Assembly (NCBI RefSeq): GCF_004114535.1
Contig: NZ_LBJC01000027.1
Location: 150,214 to 214,213 of the forward strand
Source: Bradyrhizobium nanningense
Lineage (GTDB): Bacteria > Pseudomonadota > Alphaproteobacteria > Rhizobiales > Xanthobacteraceae
Reading direction: 5' to 3'
Length of the DNA: 64,000 nucleotides
Of this stretch, positions 16,559 to 25,012 are shown piece after piece (the stretch's first letter is position 1; every line of letters starts with the position of its first letter). Made by a program: the position numbers and the translations under genes. The notes below the pieces were generated by a model, which was not told the origin of the DNA, searched no databases, and saw only the letters and a program-made list of their open reading frames with translations.

Positions 16559-17932
16559 ATGAATAGCGATATCTCGTTGTCCTCAGATCGCGGAAATCGA
16601 TTTTACCAGGGGGTGGCTGCGACCTTCTTCGCCAACGCCCTCCAGGCGGTCAATTTTCTCGGGGATCGATTCCTGAGAAGATCGCATCATTCGTTATCGA
16701 CCATCGAGGACCTCTACCGGCACGCGATGGACAGCGCCTTTTCGGTGACCGAGGCCTTCCTCGTCACGGGCGCGCCGCACGCGTCCGCCTATTACCCGCG
16801 CGATTTCGCCTGGTTCTATCCTGATGTTCTCGACGGAGAAACCATCATGGATGCGCAGGACGCGGTGCGGCGGGCGCGGCTGCTCGACAAGAGCATCCGC
16901 TTGTTGCTGGAGGCGGTTCGCGCCGACGTCGTCACGACGACCATCGTCCCGGCCGGGCGCGGTCGATATCTCGGTGTGAATTATTTCTCACGTCCGTCGG
17001 ATACTCTGCTCGGCATTCTGGCCGGCCTGCAGCAGATGATCTCCGCCGATCAAAAGGCGCCGTTCTATTTGGCGATGTCACAATGCGCGCATGCCGGCCG
17101 CCTGCTGCTGGCCGAATATGGCGGTGACCTGAAACGTGCGATCCTCAAGCTCGCAAGCGAGCTCGAGCCGTTCGAGCATGACGGCACCTCCTATTTGCTG
17201 TGTGACGCAAGTGGCCCTCGCTCCGCCGCTACGGATACCCGCGCCGAGCGCCGGCGCTTCGTGACCAATGCCTGCGTCCATACGACCTTCGTGTGGAGCG
17301 TGCAGCTCGGAATCGTCGACGAGAACGAGCTGAAGCGGCTGCTCGAGCGCGACCTCGTGCAGTACAAGAAAGATCTGCTCCGTCTGTTCGGCCGGAACGG
17401 ATACATCAGGCATTCTCTGGACGGTCCGGAGGGCCCGCCGGCGTCCTCGGTCGCGCTGGATTTCGTCAGCATGCATTGCGGCTTCTGGAATCTGAACGAT
17501 GCGAGCGAGCGGGCTCTGTTCGCGGCCACGGCGGATCTGATCATCGCGGAGCCGCGCTTTCGCATACCCAGCACGTTCCACTTCCTGGTGTCCGCGGATA
17601 ATCCGCGGAACAAGATGATCCACAAGATCGCGGCTCCTGCCTACCAGGGACGTTCCTCCTGGCCGACGTTCAACGTCGAATTTGCGGATCGCATGCTGGA
17701 CTATGACGAATTCTCGGGCAGCGATACTTACCGGTCCTGCGCCCAGGGAATATTGAAGGACATACGGACCGCGACCGAGCTGCACGGCGGTTATCAGGAG
17801 CTGATCTCCGAGCAGGGTCTGAAATATCGCACCTGGGCCTACAAAGGCGCGGTGGCTCACTCCTGGTTTCCGCGCTTCCTGTCGGTCTGGAGGAGGGCGT
17901 ACGGATCGCCGCTCCTGCAGTGGAACGAGTGA
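16559..17932 (+). CDS. Conserved hypothetical protein, possible (alpha/alpha)6 glycosidase-like fold
   Basis: A 457-aa protein of mainly helical character without signal peptide or membrane segments. YYPRDFAWFYPDVLDG near residue 78 and SMHCGFWNLN near 303 resemble the substrate-facing loops of (alpha/alpha)6-barrel glycosidases such as amylo-glucosidase-type proteins, but I cannot name a family. The start at 16559 (MNSDISLSSD) is preferred because upstream in-frame codons look like non-coding sequence. It has no operon partner on the same strand. Confidence 0.75.
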   Translation: MNSDISLSSDRGNRFYQGVAATFFANALQAVNFLGDRFLRRSHHSLSTIEDLYRHAMDSAFSVTEAFLVTGAPHASAYYPRDFAWFYPDVLDGETIMDAQDAVRRARLLDKSIRLLLEAVRADVVTTTIVPAGRGRYLGVNYFSRPSDTLLGILAGLQQMISADQKAPFYLAMSQCAHAGRLLLAEYGGDLKRAILKLASELEPFEHDGTSYLLCDASGPRSAATDTRAERRRFVTNACVHTTFVWSVQLGIVDENELKRLLERDLVQYKKDLLRLFGRNGYIRHSLDGPEGPPASSVALDFVSMHCGFWNLNDASERALFAATADLIIAEPRFRIPSTFHFLVSADNPRNKMIHKIAAPAYQGRSSWPTFNVEFADRMLDYDEFSGSDTYRSCAQGILKDIRTATELHGGYQELISEQGLKYRTWAYKGAVAHSWFPRFLSVWRRAYGSPLLQWNE

Positions 17933-17984
17933 CCTGCGCGGCGACATGCCGGCAGGGAATGTCGCAAATTGATCGGCGAACCTG

Positions 17985-18206
17985 TCACGCCACGAGATCC
18001 AGCAAGCGGCAGGAGCCGCGCACGAGCACCTTGCGCCCGGCCGGCGTTATCGCAGGTACACCGTCGTTGATGGCAACGAGGCCAAGCTCGACGAGACCTT
18101 CGACGAGATAGGACTTCGAGAGGCGACCGTTCGACAGCGGGTTACGAAGTGTACGCAGCGCTTCCCACTGGTCCGGCGTAAGTTCGAAGTCGAAATCGTT
18201 GCTCAT
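17985..18206 (-). CDS. Small conserved hypothetical protein, winged-helix-like
   Basis: A 73-aa acidic-start protein (MSNDFDFELTPDQWEALRTL) followed by a pattern like a small winged helix (LSKSYLVEGLVELGLVAIND, then ITPAGRKVL). This is a typical short bradyrhizobial protein. DNA binding is only a guess from the helix-helix-wing look. Confidence 0.6.
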   Translation of the reverse strand: MSNDFDFELTPDQWEALRTLRNPLSNGRLSKSYLVEGLVELGLVAINDGVPAITPAGRKVLVRGSCRLLDLVA

Positions 18207-18553
18207 GTTGCCTCAAGAGATCGTGCCGCTCGCGCCTCTGTTAGCGAGGCTGCATGAAGACCATGCGACGACAATGAGTCGGGAATTCGGTGGGTTGTTT
18301 AGAACGTCTCTTCACAAATTGCCGCACTTCGTTGCGACACGCGAGATAGATCGCTTGAACGCGAAGTTCGTCCCGTGGCTCGATCACTAATTGATGATCC
18401 GCAGTGATGCTGCGCTGCGAGCTACCGCAGTGCACGGGAAGTGTCACTGTCCCATGATGCGTCGCGATATGCACAGAAATCATGAAGCGAGCAATCCGGG
18501 ATTCTGTTAGGTTGATCCGCGAGGAATGACTTCACGCGACCGGAGTGGCGTGC

Positions 18554-18736
18554 ATGAACAGGCTGGTTGAAATTCGCAGTCAGGAATCCTTGTGCCGAGA
18601 GCGTGCGGCGCGCGATTTTAATCGCCGGCTGTTCTGGCTCGCGCAGGCCGAGGAATGGGAGCGGCGCGCGCTCGACGAAATTGCCTATCACTTCCGGGAG
18701 TGTAACGTCGGCCAGGCGGAGCTTGCGCGCAACTGA
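18554..18736 (+). CDS. Small conserved hypothetical protein
   Basis: A 60-aa basic/acidic helical protein (MNRLVEIRSQES .. WLAQAEEWERRALDEIAYHF). The ATG at 18554 was chosen over a GTG three codons upstream. It resembles a family of about 60-residue proteins seen repeatedly in Bradyrhizobium. Function unknown; the amphipathic pattern suggests one or two long helices. Confidence 0.55.
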   Translation: MNRLVEIRSQESLCRERAARDFNRRLFWLAQAEEWERRALDEIAYHFRECNVGQAELARN

Positions 18737-18755
18737 GGTTGGCCGCGAGCCGGAC

Positions 18756-20132
18756 CTACTGGTAGGTTGCCACGATATCCGACACGGCGCGCTCTAGCTG
18801 TTGCGCGGTGGCGCATTGGCGCACGACGGTGCAGAAGGTCGCGTAACGCGGCATCTCGGAATCGCCAAAGCCCCAGGCAAGCCGTCCTTCGGGATTGAGC
18901 CAGACCAGTCGCTTCGAGCGTTCGGAGATGCGGCGCAGGATGTCGGCGCGCGGGTCGAGATTGTTGCTGCGGGCATCGCCGAGCATGATCACCGTGGTCC
19001 GCGGCGTCAGCGCGCTCATAAAGTCCTTCTCGAAATCGACCAGCGAAGAGCCGTAGTCGGACGAGCCGAAGCCGACCTTGGACATGATCTCGGCCATCGC
19101 CTCTTCCGGCGATTTCGTCTCCAGGATGTCGCTGACCTCGATCAGATGCGAGGAGAAGGCGAAGGAGCGGACGTCGTCGACCACTTCATGCAAGGAGTGG
19201 ATCAGGAGCAGGAAGAAATCGGAGACTTGGGCGACCGAGCCGGAGACGTCGCAGAGCGCTACGATCTTCGGCCGGTCGCGATGCTTGCGTTTCCACGCTG
19301 TGAGGAAGGGCACGCCGCCCCACGCCGCGTTGCGGCGCAGCGTGCGGCGCACGTCGAGATGGCCGCGGCGCTGGCGCTTGCGCGGCTTGGAATAGCGCTC
19401 GCGCAGGCGGCGCGCGATCTGGCGGATGAGGGCGCGCATCTCGGCGACCTGGCGCCGCTCGATGCGGGCAAGCGGCGCGTTGCGCAGAATCTCGTTGCGG
19501 AGATTTTCAGCCTCCTCGCGGGCATAGAGCGCAAGTCCCTGCGAGACCGTGTCGCGCACTGCCTCGCGCAAGGCGTCGAGCGCGGCGCGCAGGCGCTCGG
19601 CCAGCGCGGGATCGGTCGCAGTGAGCCGGTCGAGATCGTCGCGCAGCCGCTGGAGGCCTATGGCGTCGAGGATGCGGCTGGAGAAGATGCCGCGCTGGGT
19701 GGAGTAGCGGATGTCAGACAGGGAGGCCGTACCGGAGGCGCTGGCGATGGCGGCTGCGATCGCATTGCGGTCCTGTGACAGCAGCATCTGCGCAAGTGGA
19801 CCCAAACCCTCAGGAGCCGGACCTTCGCCCGGCTCGCTGGCCGAGCTGGAGGAGGGCGACTGATCTGCGTCCTGCGATGCGCCGTCGTTGCTCGTCTCAG
19901 GCTGATCCTGCCGCGGCTCCGGCCGACTGAAGAAGAGATCGAAACAGTCGCCGAGCGCGAGCTTCTCGTCCTGCGACTTGGCAAGCGTCAGCAGCAGCGC
20001 GTCGCGCAGCACGGCACGGTCGGAGATGCCGACTTGCGCGACCGCGCGCATCGCATCGATGCTTTCGGCGGGCGAAACGTGAACGCCGACGCCCCGCGCC
20101 GCCCGAAAGAAACGATGGAGGTTCTCGCGCAT
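18756..20132 (-). CDS. VWA domain protein, CoxE-like
   Basis: A 458-aa protein with a C-terminal von Willebrand factor A domain. The MIDAS motif is in ALCDVSGSVAQ (DxSxS), with a later Thr/Asp-bearing segment (TTVIMLGDARSN). The N-terminal half is helical and Arg-rich (RQIARRLRERYSKPRKRQ), as in CoxE proteins. It starts 5 bp after the MoxR ATPase gene. MoxR/VWA pairs act as chaperones inserting metals or cofactors into enzyme complexes. A molybdo-flavoprotein lies 12 kb away; whether this pair serves it is inference. Confidence 0.85.
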   Translation of the reverse strand: MRENLHRFFRAARGVGVHVSPAESIDAMRAVAQVGISDRAVLRDALLLTLAKSQDEKLALGDCFDLFFSRPEPRQDQPETSNDGASQDADQSPSSSSASEPGEGPAPEGLGPLAQMLLSQDRNAIAAAIASASGTASLSDIRYSTQRGIFSSRILDAIGLQRLRDDLDRLTATDPALAERLRAALDALREAVRDTVSQGLALYAREEAENLRNEILRNAPLARIERRQVAEMRALIRQIARRLRERYSKPRKRQRRGHLDVRRTLRRNAAWGGVPFLTAWKRKHRDRPKIVALCDVSGSVAQVSDFFLLLIHSLHEVVDDVRSFAFSSHLIEVSDILETKSPEEAMAEIMSKVGFGSSDYGSSLVDFEKDFMSALTPRTTVIMLGDARSNNLDPRADILRRISERSKRLVWLNPEGRLAWGFGDSEMPRYATFCTVVRQCATAQQLERAVSDIVATYQ

Positions 20133-20137
20133 CGGCG

Positions 20138-21085
20138 TCAACCGAAGACGTTGGACCGTGCCGCCTTGGCAATGAAGGTCGTCACCTGCGGCGATGCGGC
20201 CTCGATGTCGGCTTCGTATTTCAGGAGCACGTTCAGGGTGTCCTTGACGATATCGGTGTCGAGCTCGGAAGCCTGGAGCAGCACCAGGACGCGTGCCCAA
20301 TCGATGGTCTCACTGACCGACGGCAGCTTCTTCAGATCCAGCGAGCGGATCTCGTGGATGAAGCCGACCATCTGCCGGCGCAGCGCCTGCGAGATGCCGG
20401 GTACACGGCTTTCGACGATGCGCTCCTCGAGCCGCTGCTCGGGGAAGCCGATATGCAGATGCAGGCAGCGCCGCTTCAAGGCATCACCGAGGTCGCGCTC
20501 GCTGTTGGAGGTGAGGATCACGGTCGGCGGGGTGATGGCCGAGACGGTGCCGAGCTCGGGGATCGTGACCTGGAAGTCGGACAGGATCTCCAGCAGCAGC
20601 GATTCAAATTCCGCGTCCGATTTGTCGATCTCGTCGATCAGGAGCACGCAGCCGCCCGGCTGCTCCAGCGCTTGGAGAAGAGGACGCGGCTCGACGAATT
20701 CCTTGGAGAAAAACACGTCGCCAAAATCGTGGAGCTGGTCGAGCGCGGCATGCAGCGTCTGCGCCCCGCCCAGGACCTCGCCGAGCTTGTCCTTGAGGAT
20801 CTGCGTGTAGAGAAGCTGCTTGGCGTATTTCCACTCGTAGAGCGCCTTGGCTTCGTCGAGGCCTTCGTAGCATTGCAGGCGGATCATCTTCATGCCGCGC
20901 CAGGCTGCGATCGCCTTGGCAAGCTCGGTCTTGCCGACGCCCGCGGGGCCCTCGACCAGGATCGGCTTCTCGATCTGCTGCGACAAATAGACGGCGGTCG
21001 CGATCTGCCGGCTCGCGATATAGCCCTGCGCGGCGAGGCCGCTCTCCACTGCCTCGATCGAGGTCGAGGCCTTCTGATCAGCCAC
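20138..21085 (-). CDS. MoxR-family AAA+ ATPase (CoxD-like)
   Basis: A 315-aa AAA+ ATPase. Walker A GPAGVGKTEL begins at residue 46, Walker B VLLIDEIDKSD follows, then sensor-1 VILTSNSERD. I use a GTG start (VADQKAS) with GGGAG upstream; an ATG 27 codons earlier is possible but adds non-family sequence. With the downstream VWA gene (5-bp gap) it forms a MoxR-VWA chaperone pair. Confidence 0.88.
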   Translation of the reverse strand: MADQKASTSIEAVESGLAAQGYIASRQIATAVYLSQQIEKPILVEGPAGVGKTELAKAIAAWRGMKMIRLQCYEGLDEAKALYEWKYAKQLLYTQILKDKLGEVLGGAQTLHAALDQLHDFGDVFFSKEFVEPRPLLQALEQPGGCVLLIDEIDKSDAEFESLLLEILSDFQVTIPELGTVSAITPPTVILTSNSERDLGDALKRRCLHLHIGFPEQRLEERIVESRVPGISQALRRQMVGFIHEIRSLDLKKLPSVSETIDWARVLVLLQASELDTDIVKDTLNVLLKYEADIEAASPQVTTFIAKAARSNVFG

Positions 21086-21230
21086 GAAAGGGCGCTCCCA
21101 AAGGTCTTGCTTGAGGCTTGTTCTGCCTGCGTTCCCGGCAAAGAACAAGCCTCGTTTGGGAGACATCAGACCCGCACGAGCGGCGGTTTTTCCGCTGAAC
21201 GCAAATAGTTGAGCGGTTCACCGTTCGCGA

Positions 21231-21431
21231 TCAGTGCCGCAACACTTCCGGCTTGCGGATGGTCTGCCTGACCTCGGCGCCGCAATCGGCGCATTCATAA
21301 ACAAAGTCGATCTTGGCAAGGCTCCAATGCGGCTCGACCTCGCGCACATACATCGGCAGGAACCCCATGCAGGTGGGACAATTCACGGGCGCTATTTCGC
21401 CGTCCTGATGATGCTGTACATAAGCTGGCAT
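21231..21431 (-). CDS. Small zinc-ribbon-like protein
   Basis: A 66-aa protein with two CxxC pairs, NCPTCMGF and ECADCGAE, spaced about 30 residues apart. This is the layout of a zinc ribbon. It starts at MPAYVQHHQD. It is probably a small cytosolic metal-binding protein of unknown role. Confidence 0.7.
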   Translation of the reverse strand: MPAYVQHHQDGEIAPVNCPTCMGFLPMYVREVEPHWSLAKIDFVYECADCGAEVRQTIRKPEVLRH

Positions 21432-21656
21432 CTCGGCTCTCCTTCGCAGGCGACCACCAAACCCCGCGCAGAAGCTACTGCCGGTCGCTTCAGGCGCGTC
21501 ATCAACTCTTTCGAACGGAGATGGAACGGCGGAGGTTTGTCGCTCGCTGTGACATTCTTGTAACGTGTCTGTACTGTAACGGGCGGACCGAATGCCTATT
21601 TCTGCGGCCAATCCGGCTTTTTCGGATCCTCACCCAACGATAAGGGAGCAACGCCC

Positions 21657-22631
21657 ATGACGCATGCCATTCGTTTTCACAAGACCGGCGGTCCGGAAGT
21701 CCTGGTCTGGGAGGAGGTCAACGTCGGCAAGCCCGGACCGGGCGAGGCGCGCATCCGCCACACCGCGGTCGGCCTCAACTTCGTCGACATCTACAACCGT
21801 TCGGGCCTGTACCCGGCGCAACTGCCAAGCGGGCTCGGCAGCGAGGCGGCCGGAATCGTCGAGGAGGTCGGAGCCGGTGTCACCGATCTCAAGCCGGGCG
21901 ATCGTGTCGCCTATGGCGCCTCGCCGCTCGGGGCCTATTCAGAGGGGCGGCTGATCCCTGCGGACCGTTTGCTGAAACTGCCGGACGGCGTCGACGACAA
22001 GACCGCGGCGGCGATGATGCTCAAAGGGCTCACCACACAATATCTGATCCGGCAGACCTATCGGGTGAAGGCCGGCGACACCATCCTGCTGCACGCGGCG
22101 GCCGGCGGCGTCGGCCTGATCCTGGGCCAGTGGGCCAAGCACCTCGGCGCGACCGTGATCGGTACCGTCAGCAACGACGAAAAGGCCAAGCTTGCCAAGG
22201 CGCATGGCTGCGATCACGTCATCATCTACACCCGCGAAGATTTCGTGAAGCGGGTCGACGAAATCACCGGCGGCAAGAAGGTGCCGGTGGTCTATGACTC
22301 CGTCGGCAAGGACACATTCCTGAAATCGCTGGATTGCCTCGCGCCGCTCGGCGTCGCCGCGTTGTTCGGTCAATCCTCCGGTGCAGTCGAGCCGCTCAAT
22401 CTCGGCCTGTTGGCCCAGAAGGGTTCGCTCTACGTCACCCGTCCGACGCTGTTCACCTATGCCGCCAAGCGCGAGAACCTGATCACGATGGCGAACGAAC
22501 TGTTCGACGTCGTCAAGTCCGGTGCGGTCAAGATCGAGGTACACCAGACCTATCCGTTGAAGGAGGCCGCCAAGGCGCATGCCGATCTCGCCGCGCGCAA
22601 GACCACGGGATCGACCGTGCTTACGGTGTAA
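21657..22631 (+). CDS. NADPH:quinone oxidoreductase (zeta-crystallin-like)
   Basis: A 324-aa medium-chain dehydrogenase/reductase without structural or catalytic zinc cysteines. It begins MTHAIRFHKTGGPEVLVWEE and has the Rossmann glycine motif AAAGGVGLILGQWA and the family segment VGLNFVDIYNRSGLYP. Length and sequence match bacterial Qor-type quinone oxidoreductases. ATG preceded by AAGGGAGCA. Confidence 0.92.
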   Translation: MTHAIRFHKTGGPEVLVWEEVNVGKPGPGEARIRHTAVGLNFVDIYNRSGLYPAQLPSGLGSEAAGIVEEVGAGVTDLKPGDRVAYGASPLGAYSEGRLIPADRLLKLPDGVDDKTAAAMMLKGLTTQYLIRQTYRVKAGDTILLHAAAGGVGLILGQWAKHLGATVIGTVSNDEKAKLAKAHGCDHVIIYTREDFVKRVDEITGGKKVPVVYDSVGKDTFLKSLDCLAPLGVAALFGQSSGAVEPLNLGLLAQKGSLYVTRPTLFTYAAKRENLITMANELFDVVKSGAVKIEVHQTYPLKEAAKAHADLAARKTTGSTVLTV

Positions 22632-22670
22632 TGTCCGGCCGGATGGTGACGCAGGCGACCAGGCCTTGCG

Positions 22671-22946
22671 TCACGTCCGCTCGTGCTTGCGCAGGTCCCG
22701 GACGTGGTCGAGGCGCACTGCCTGGAGATCGACCTCTTCGGGCGGGATCTGGGGGAGGGTGGCCTCGCTCAGGATGGCCTCGGTGACGTCCTCGACCGAG
22801 TTCTCGGCGATCTCGTGGATGAACGAGACATTCCGGTATTCGCCCGACACGATGCGGGAGACGACCTCGCGTCTGGTGATCTCGGGATCGACGACTGCCT
22901 CGCGCCCCCGCCGTCCGTAGTCGATCATCACGACGAAATACTGCAT
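22671..22946 (-). CDS. 91-aa hypothetical protein controlled by the S24-repressor palindrome
   Basis: A 91-aa mostly acidic protein (MQYFVVMIDYGRRGREAVVDPEI .. HEIAENSVEDVTEAIL). No family was recognised. Its promoter carries the same palindrome as the promoters of the neighbouring S24 repressor and gcrA-like gene, placing it in the same small regulon. Confidence 0.75.
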   Translation of the reverse strand: MQYFVVMIDYGRRGREAVVDPEITRREVVSRIVSGEYRNVSFIHEIAENSVEDVTEAILSEATLPQIPPEEVDLQAVRLDHVRDLRKHERT

Positions 22947-22987
22947 GAAACGACCCCGCCGCGTCCCGTCACTCGGGAACGCGGCAG

Positions 22988-23016
22988 AGTATTTCCGAAA
23001 ATCGGAATCAAGTCAA
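22988..23016 (-). promoter_or_regulatory. Promoter of the 91-aa gene with embedded palindrome
   Basis: On the minus strand -35 TTGACT (23011-23016) and -10 AATACT (22988-22993) are 17 bp apart. The palindrome TTCCG-AAAAT-CGGAA (22993-23007) occupies the spacer, so a bound repressor would block RNA polymerase. Confidence 0.75.
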
Positions 23017-23022
23017 GCGCAA

Positions 23023-23039
23023 TTTCCGAATAACGGAAA
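23023..23039. promoter_or_regulatory. Second operator-like palindrome upstream of the 91-aa gene
   Basis: TTTCCG-AATAA-CGGAAA is a perfect inverted repeat just upstream of the -35, centred 31 bp (about three helical turns) from the palindrome in the spacer. Confidence 0.7.
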
Positions 23040-23045
23040 CTGATG

Positions 23046-23654
23046 TCACTTGCCCTTCTTGCGGGGGCGTGCCGATTTCGCGCGCAGCCGCTCGAGCTGC
23101 CCTTTGGGCATCGACAGGCAGATCTCCCCGACCCAATCGAGCTTGACGCCGACGATCGGCTTGGCATTGAAGCTGGTGAGATTGACGACGGACGGAGTTT
23201 TCCCCCGCTCGATGGTCTTCAGATAGCGCTCGCCGGTCTTGAGCCGCACCACGGCCTCCTCGCCGTAGAAGCTCGACAGCGGATGACGCTGGTCCTTGTA
23301 GACCACGATCACGTCGCCGCTCTCGTATTTGGGCAGCATCGAATCGCCCACGATCTCGAATGCGACGGTTTCTTCCATGATCGGGAAGGGCAGCGCGATG
23401 TCGCCGAGCCCCTCCGGCGGAACCTGCTCGTAATCCGGCTCGATCACGGCGCCGGCGCCGACCCGGCCCATGATCGGCGCGAGATTGAGCTCAAGATATT
23501 CCATGATCGGAATGATCTCCGAAGCCTTCACCAGACGTTCGCCGCCGAGAATCTCCGAGACCGCGCCGGGCCGCACGCCCATGGCCGCCGCCAGGCCGCC
23601 CTTGCTCTTGCCGGTCTTCTCCAGACCCCGCTCGATCATTGCAACGTCCAACAT
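23046..23654 (-). CDS. S24-family (CI/LexA-like) self-cleaving transcriptional repressor
   Basis: A 202-aa protein. Residues 1-60 are a helix-turn-helix domain (SKGGLAAAMGVRPGAVSEILGG). Residues from about 85 on are an S24 peptidase fold with catalytic Ser105 in VGDSMLPKY and a likely Lys146 in GERYLKTI. The linker holds Ala67-Gly68 (RVGAGAV), a plausible autocleavage site as in LexA and phage CI repressors. The basic tail is RLRAKSARPRKKGK. Start chosen at MLDVAMIERG. Its own promoter and two neighbouring promoters carry a shared TTCCG-N5-CGGAA palindrome, the obvious candidate operator. A DNA-damage or stress-induced switch is likely. Confidence 0.88.
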   Translation of the reverse strand: MLDVAMIERGLEKTGKSKGGLAAAMGVRPGAVSEILGGERLVKASEIIPIMEYLELNLAPIMGRVGAGAVIEPDYEQVPPEGLGDIALPFPIMEETVAFEIVGDSMLPKYESGDVIVVYKDQRHPLSSFYGEEAVVRLKTGERYLKTIERGKTPSVVNLTSFNAKPIVGVKLDWVGEICLSMPKGQLERLRAKSARPRKKGK

Positions 23655-23687
23655 GGTGATTCCCTCGATTGCACACCGTCTTGCCTC

Positions 23688-23716
23688 TTGTAATCCGAAA
23701 TTCGGAATTGATGCAA
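23688..23716 (-). promoter_or_regulatory. Autoregulated promoter of the S24 repressor gene
   Basis: On the minus strand -35 TTGCAT (23711-23716) and -10 TTACAA (23688-23693) are 17 bp apart, with the palindrome ATCCG-AAATT-CGGAA (23693-23707) filling the spacer. It sits about 30 bp upstream of the chosen start codon. Confidence 0.7.
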
Positions 23717-23738
23717 TTATGAATATCAGAATTATCGC

Positions 23739-23767
23739 TTGACTTGATCTTCGGAATACCGGAATGT
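23739..23767 (+). promoter_or_regulatory. Promoter of the gcrA-like gene with embedded palindrome
   Basis: -35 TTGACT (23739-23744), 17-bp spacer, weak -10 GAATGT (23762-23767). Palindrome TTCGG-AATAC-CGGAA lies at 23750-23764. The stretch CTTGACTTGAT before the palindrome is identical to that of the 91-aa gene's promoter. Confidence 0.65.
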
Positions 23768-23818
23768 GTGTTCGCCTCCCGTCGTTCGATGAGAGGAGGC
23801 GCATCACAGGACAACAGC

Positions 23819-24349
23819 ATGGAACCGGGCCATTGGCCGTCGGAGCACTCCGACGCGCTTCGCGACTATTTTCGCAAAGGCATGTCTTATGCGGAGATCG
23901 GAAGACAGATTAACGCAAGGTTTGGAACGACTTACACGCGCAACGCGGTGATCGGCCGCGCCAAGCGGCTCGGGCTCGTCGTACCGGAATGGATCGCTAG
24001 CCCATCGGTCGCGCCATATTTGCCTGGTGAAGCTCCGGTTTCACCACGCCGCGCGGTGTTACCGAACCTGAACGTGCCGCCGAAGTCCGCAATGAAGCCG
24101 GCAGCGCCTGTCAAGTTACGCTGCGTCGGCGTTCAGCCGCGCCTGATCCAACTGGTCGAACTCGAGCCGGCCGACTGCCGCTATCCCTATGGCGGCGACA
24201 AGGACGGGGAGGAGATCGCCTTCTGTGGTCATCCCTGCCGGCCGGGCTCCAGCTATTGCGCGCCGCACGCGCGCCTGACGCACCGCTCCGGGGCTGCGTC
24301 CGCCCGTGTCCCCGGTCCCGTCGTGCTGAGGCTGGTCTCCGCTGCCTGA
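23819..24349 (+). CDS. GcrA-family cell cycle regulator
   Basis: A 176-aa protein of the GcrA family, whose best-known member binds methylated promoters with sigma-70 in Caulobacter. The N-terminal HTH reads HWPSEHSDALRDYFRKGMSY and TRNAVIGRAKRLGL. The C-terminal metal-binding-like part has CRYPYGGDKDGE, FCGHPCRPGSSYC and HARLTH, the usual Cys-rich ending. It diverges from the S24 repressor, and its promoter carries the shared palindrome. It may be a second, specialised GcrA paralogue rather than the master regulator. Confidence 0.88.
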   Translation: MEPGHWPSEHSDALRDYFRKGMSYAEIGRQINARFGTTYTRNAVIGRAKRLGLVVPEWIASPSVAPYLPGEAPVSPRRAVLPNLNVPPKSAMKPAAPVKLRCVGVQPRLIQLVELEPADCRYPYGGDKDGEEIAFCGHPCRPGSSYCAPHARLTHRSGAASARVPGPVVLRLVSAA

Positions 24350-24389
24350 GCTTCCCCGTTCCATCGTCAGTTTCGCAAGGAGTATTAGA

Positions 24390-24965
24390 GTGGCTCGTGT
24401 CCGACGCAACAAGTCCTACAGATTGGCGCAGATCTACGACCGGCGGTCCCGCGAGGTGCCGTTCAATGCCGAAGTGGCGGAAGTCGAGGTCGACAATCCG
24501 CTGGCGCTCGATTCCGGTGAGAAGATCCTGGCCATCCGGTCGATCCGTGGCGATCCGCTGGGACGGCTGCACGCGCATCATCAGATCGACGAGGCGCAAT
24601 ACCGCGGCGGGCGTGCCTTCCAGAACGATTGGGAGAGGGCGGAGCGGGGACCTCAGGCGATGGACCCGACCCGGGAATATGTTGATGGCACGCGCACGCG
24701 CGAGCCCGTCACCGAGAGCCAGCGCCAGGCGGTGTTGCGGTTGAATCGGGTCGAGCGCGAACTTGGCACCGACGGCGCCGCGCTGGTGCACGACGTGCTG
24801 ATCCTGGGCCTGACCATGGATCAGATCGGCGCGCGTCGCGCCGTCCGAACGCAGCGCTGGAACGATTATTTTGCGCGGCGTTTTCGCGAATGTCTGGACC
24901 GGCTGGCGCTGATCTACGGCTTTGCGACGGAAACGGGGACACAACGGGCAGGCCGGCGCGGTTGA
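24390..24965 (+). CDS. Conserved hypothetical protein downstream of the gcrA-like gene
   Basis: A 191-aa basic protein, GTG start 40 bp after the gcrA-like stop with AAGGAG upstream, so probably co-transcribed. The C-terminal half is helical and looks like a small replication- or phage-type accessory domain (LNRVERELGTDG .. LGLTMDQIGARR .. RRFRECLDRLALIYGF), with an HTH-like LTMDQIGARRAV. Not identified further. Co-regulation with the S24 repressor module is inferred from operon position. Confidence 0.75.
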   Translation: MARVRRNKSYRLAQIYDRRSREVPFNAEVAEVEVDNPLALDSGEKILAIRSIRGDPLGRLHAHHQIDEAQYRGGRAFQNDWERAERGPQAMDPTREYVDGTRTREPVTESQRQAVLRLNRVERELGTDGAALVHDVLILGLTMDQIGARRAVRTQRWNDYFARRFRECLDRLALIYGFATETGTQRAGRRG

Positions 24966-24969
24966 AGAC

Positions 24970-25002
24970 GGCACGCCGCCGGCCTCGGCCGCCGGCGTGC
25001 CC
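24970..25002. terminator. Strong hairpin between convergent genes
   Basis: GCACGCCGCCGGCC / GGCCGCCGGCGTGC stem with one mismatch and a very short loop, between the stop codons of two convergent genes. No T-run, so terminator function is probable but not certain. Confidence 0.5.
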
Positions 25003-25012
25003 AGTCGGTTGT

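Noticed and set aside
18241..18483. 80-codon minus-strand frame between two small genes
   Set aside because: No ribosome-binding site, odd composition, no family-like pattern.
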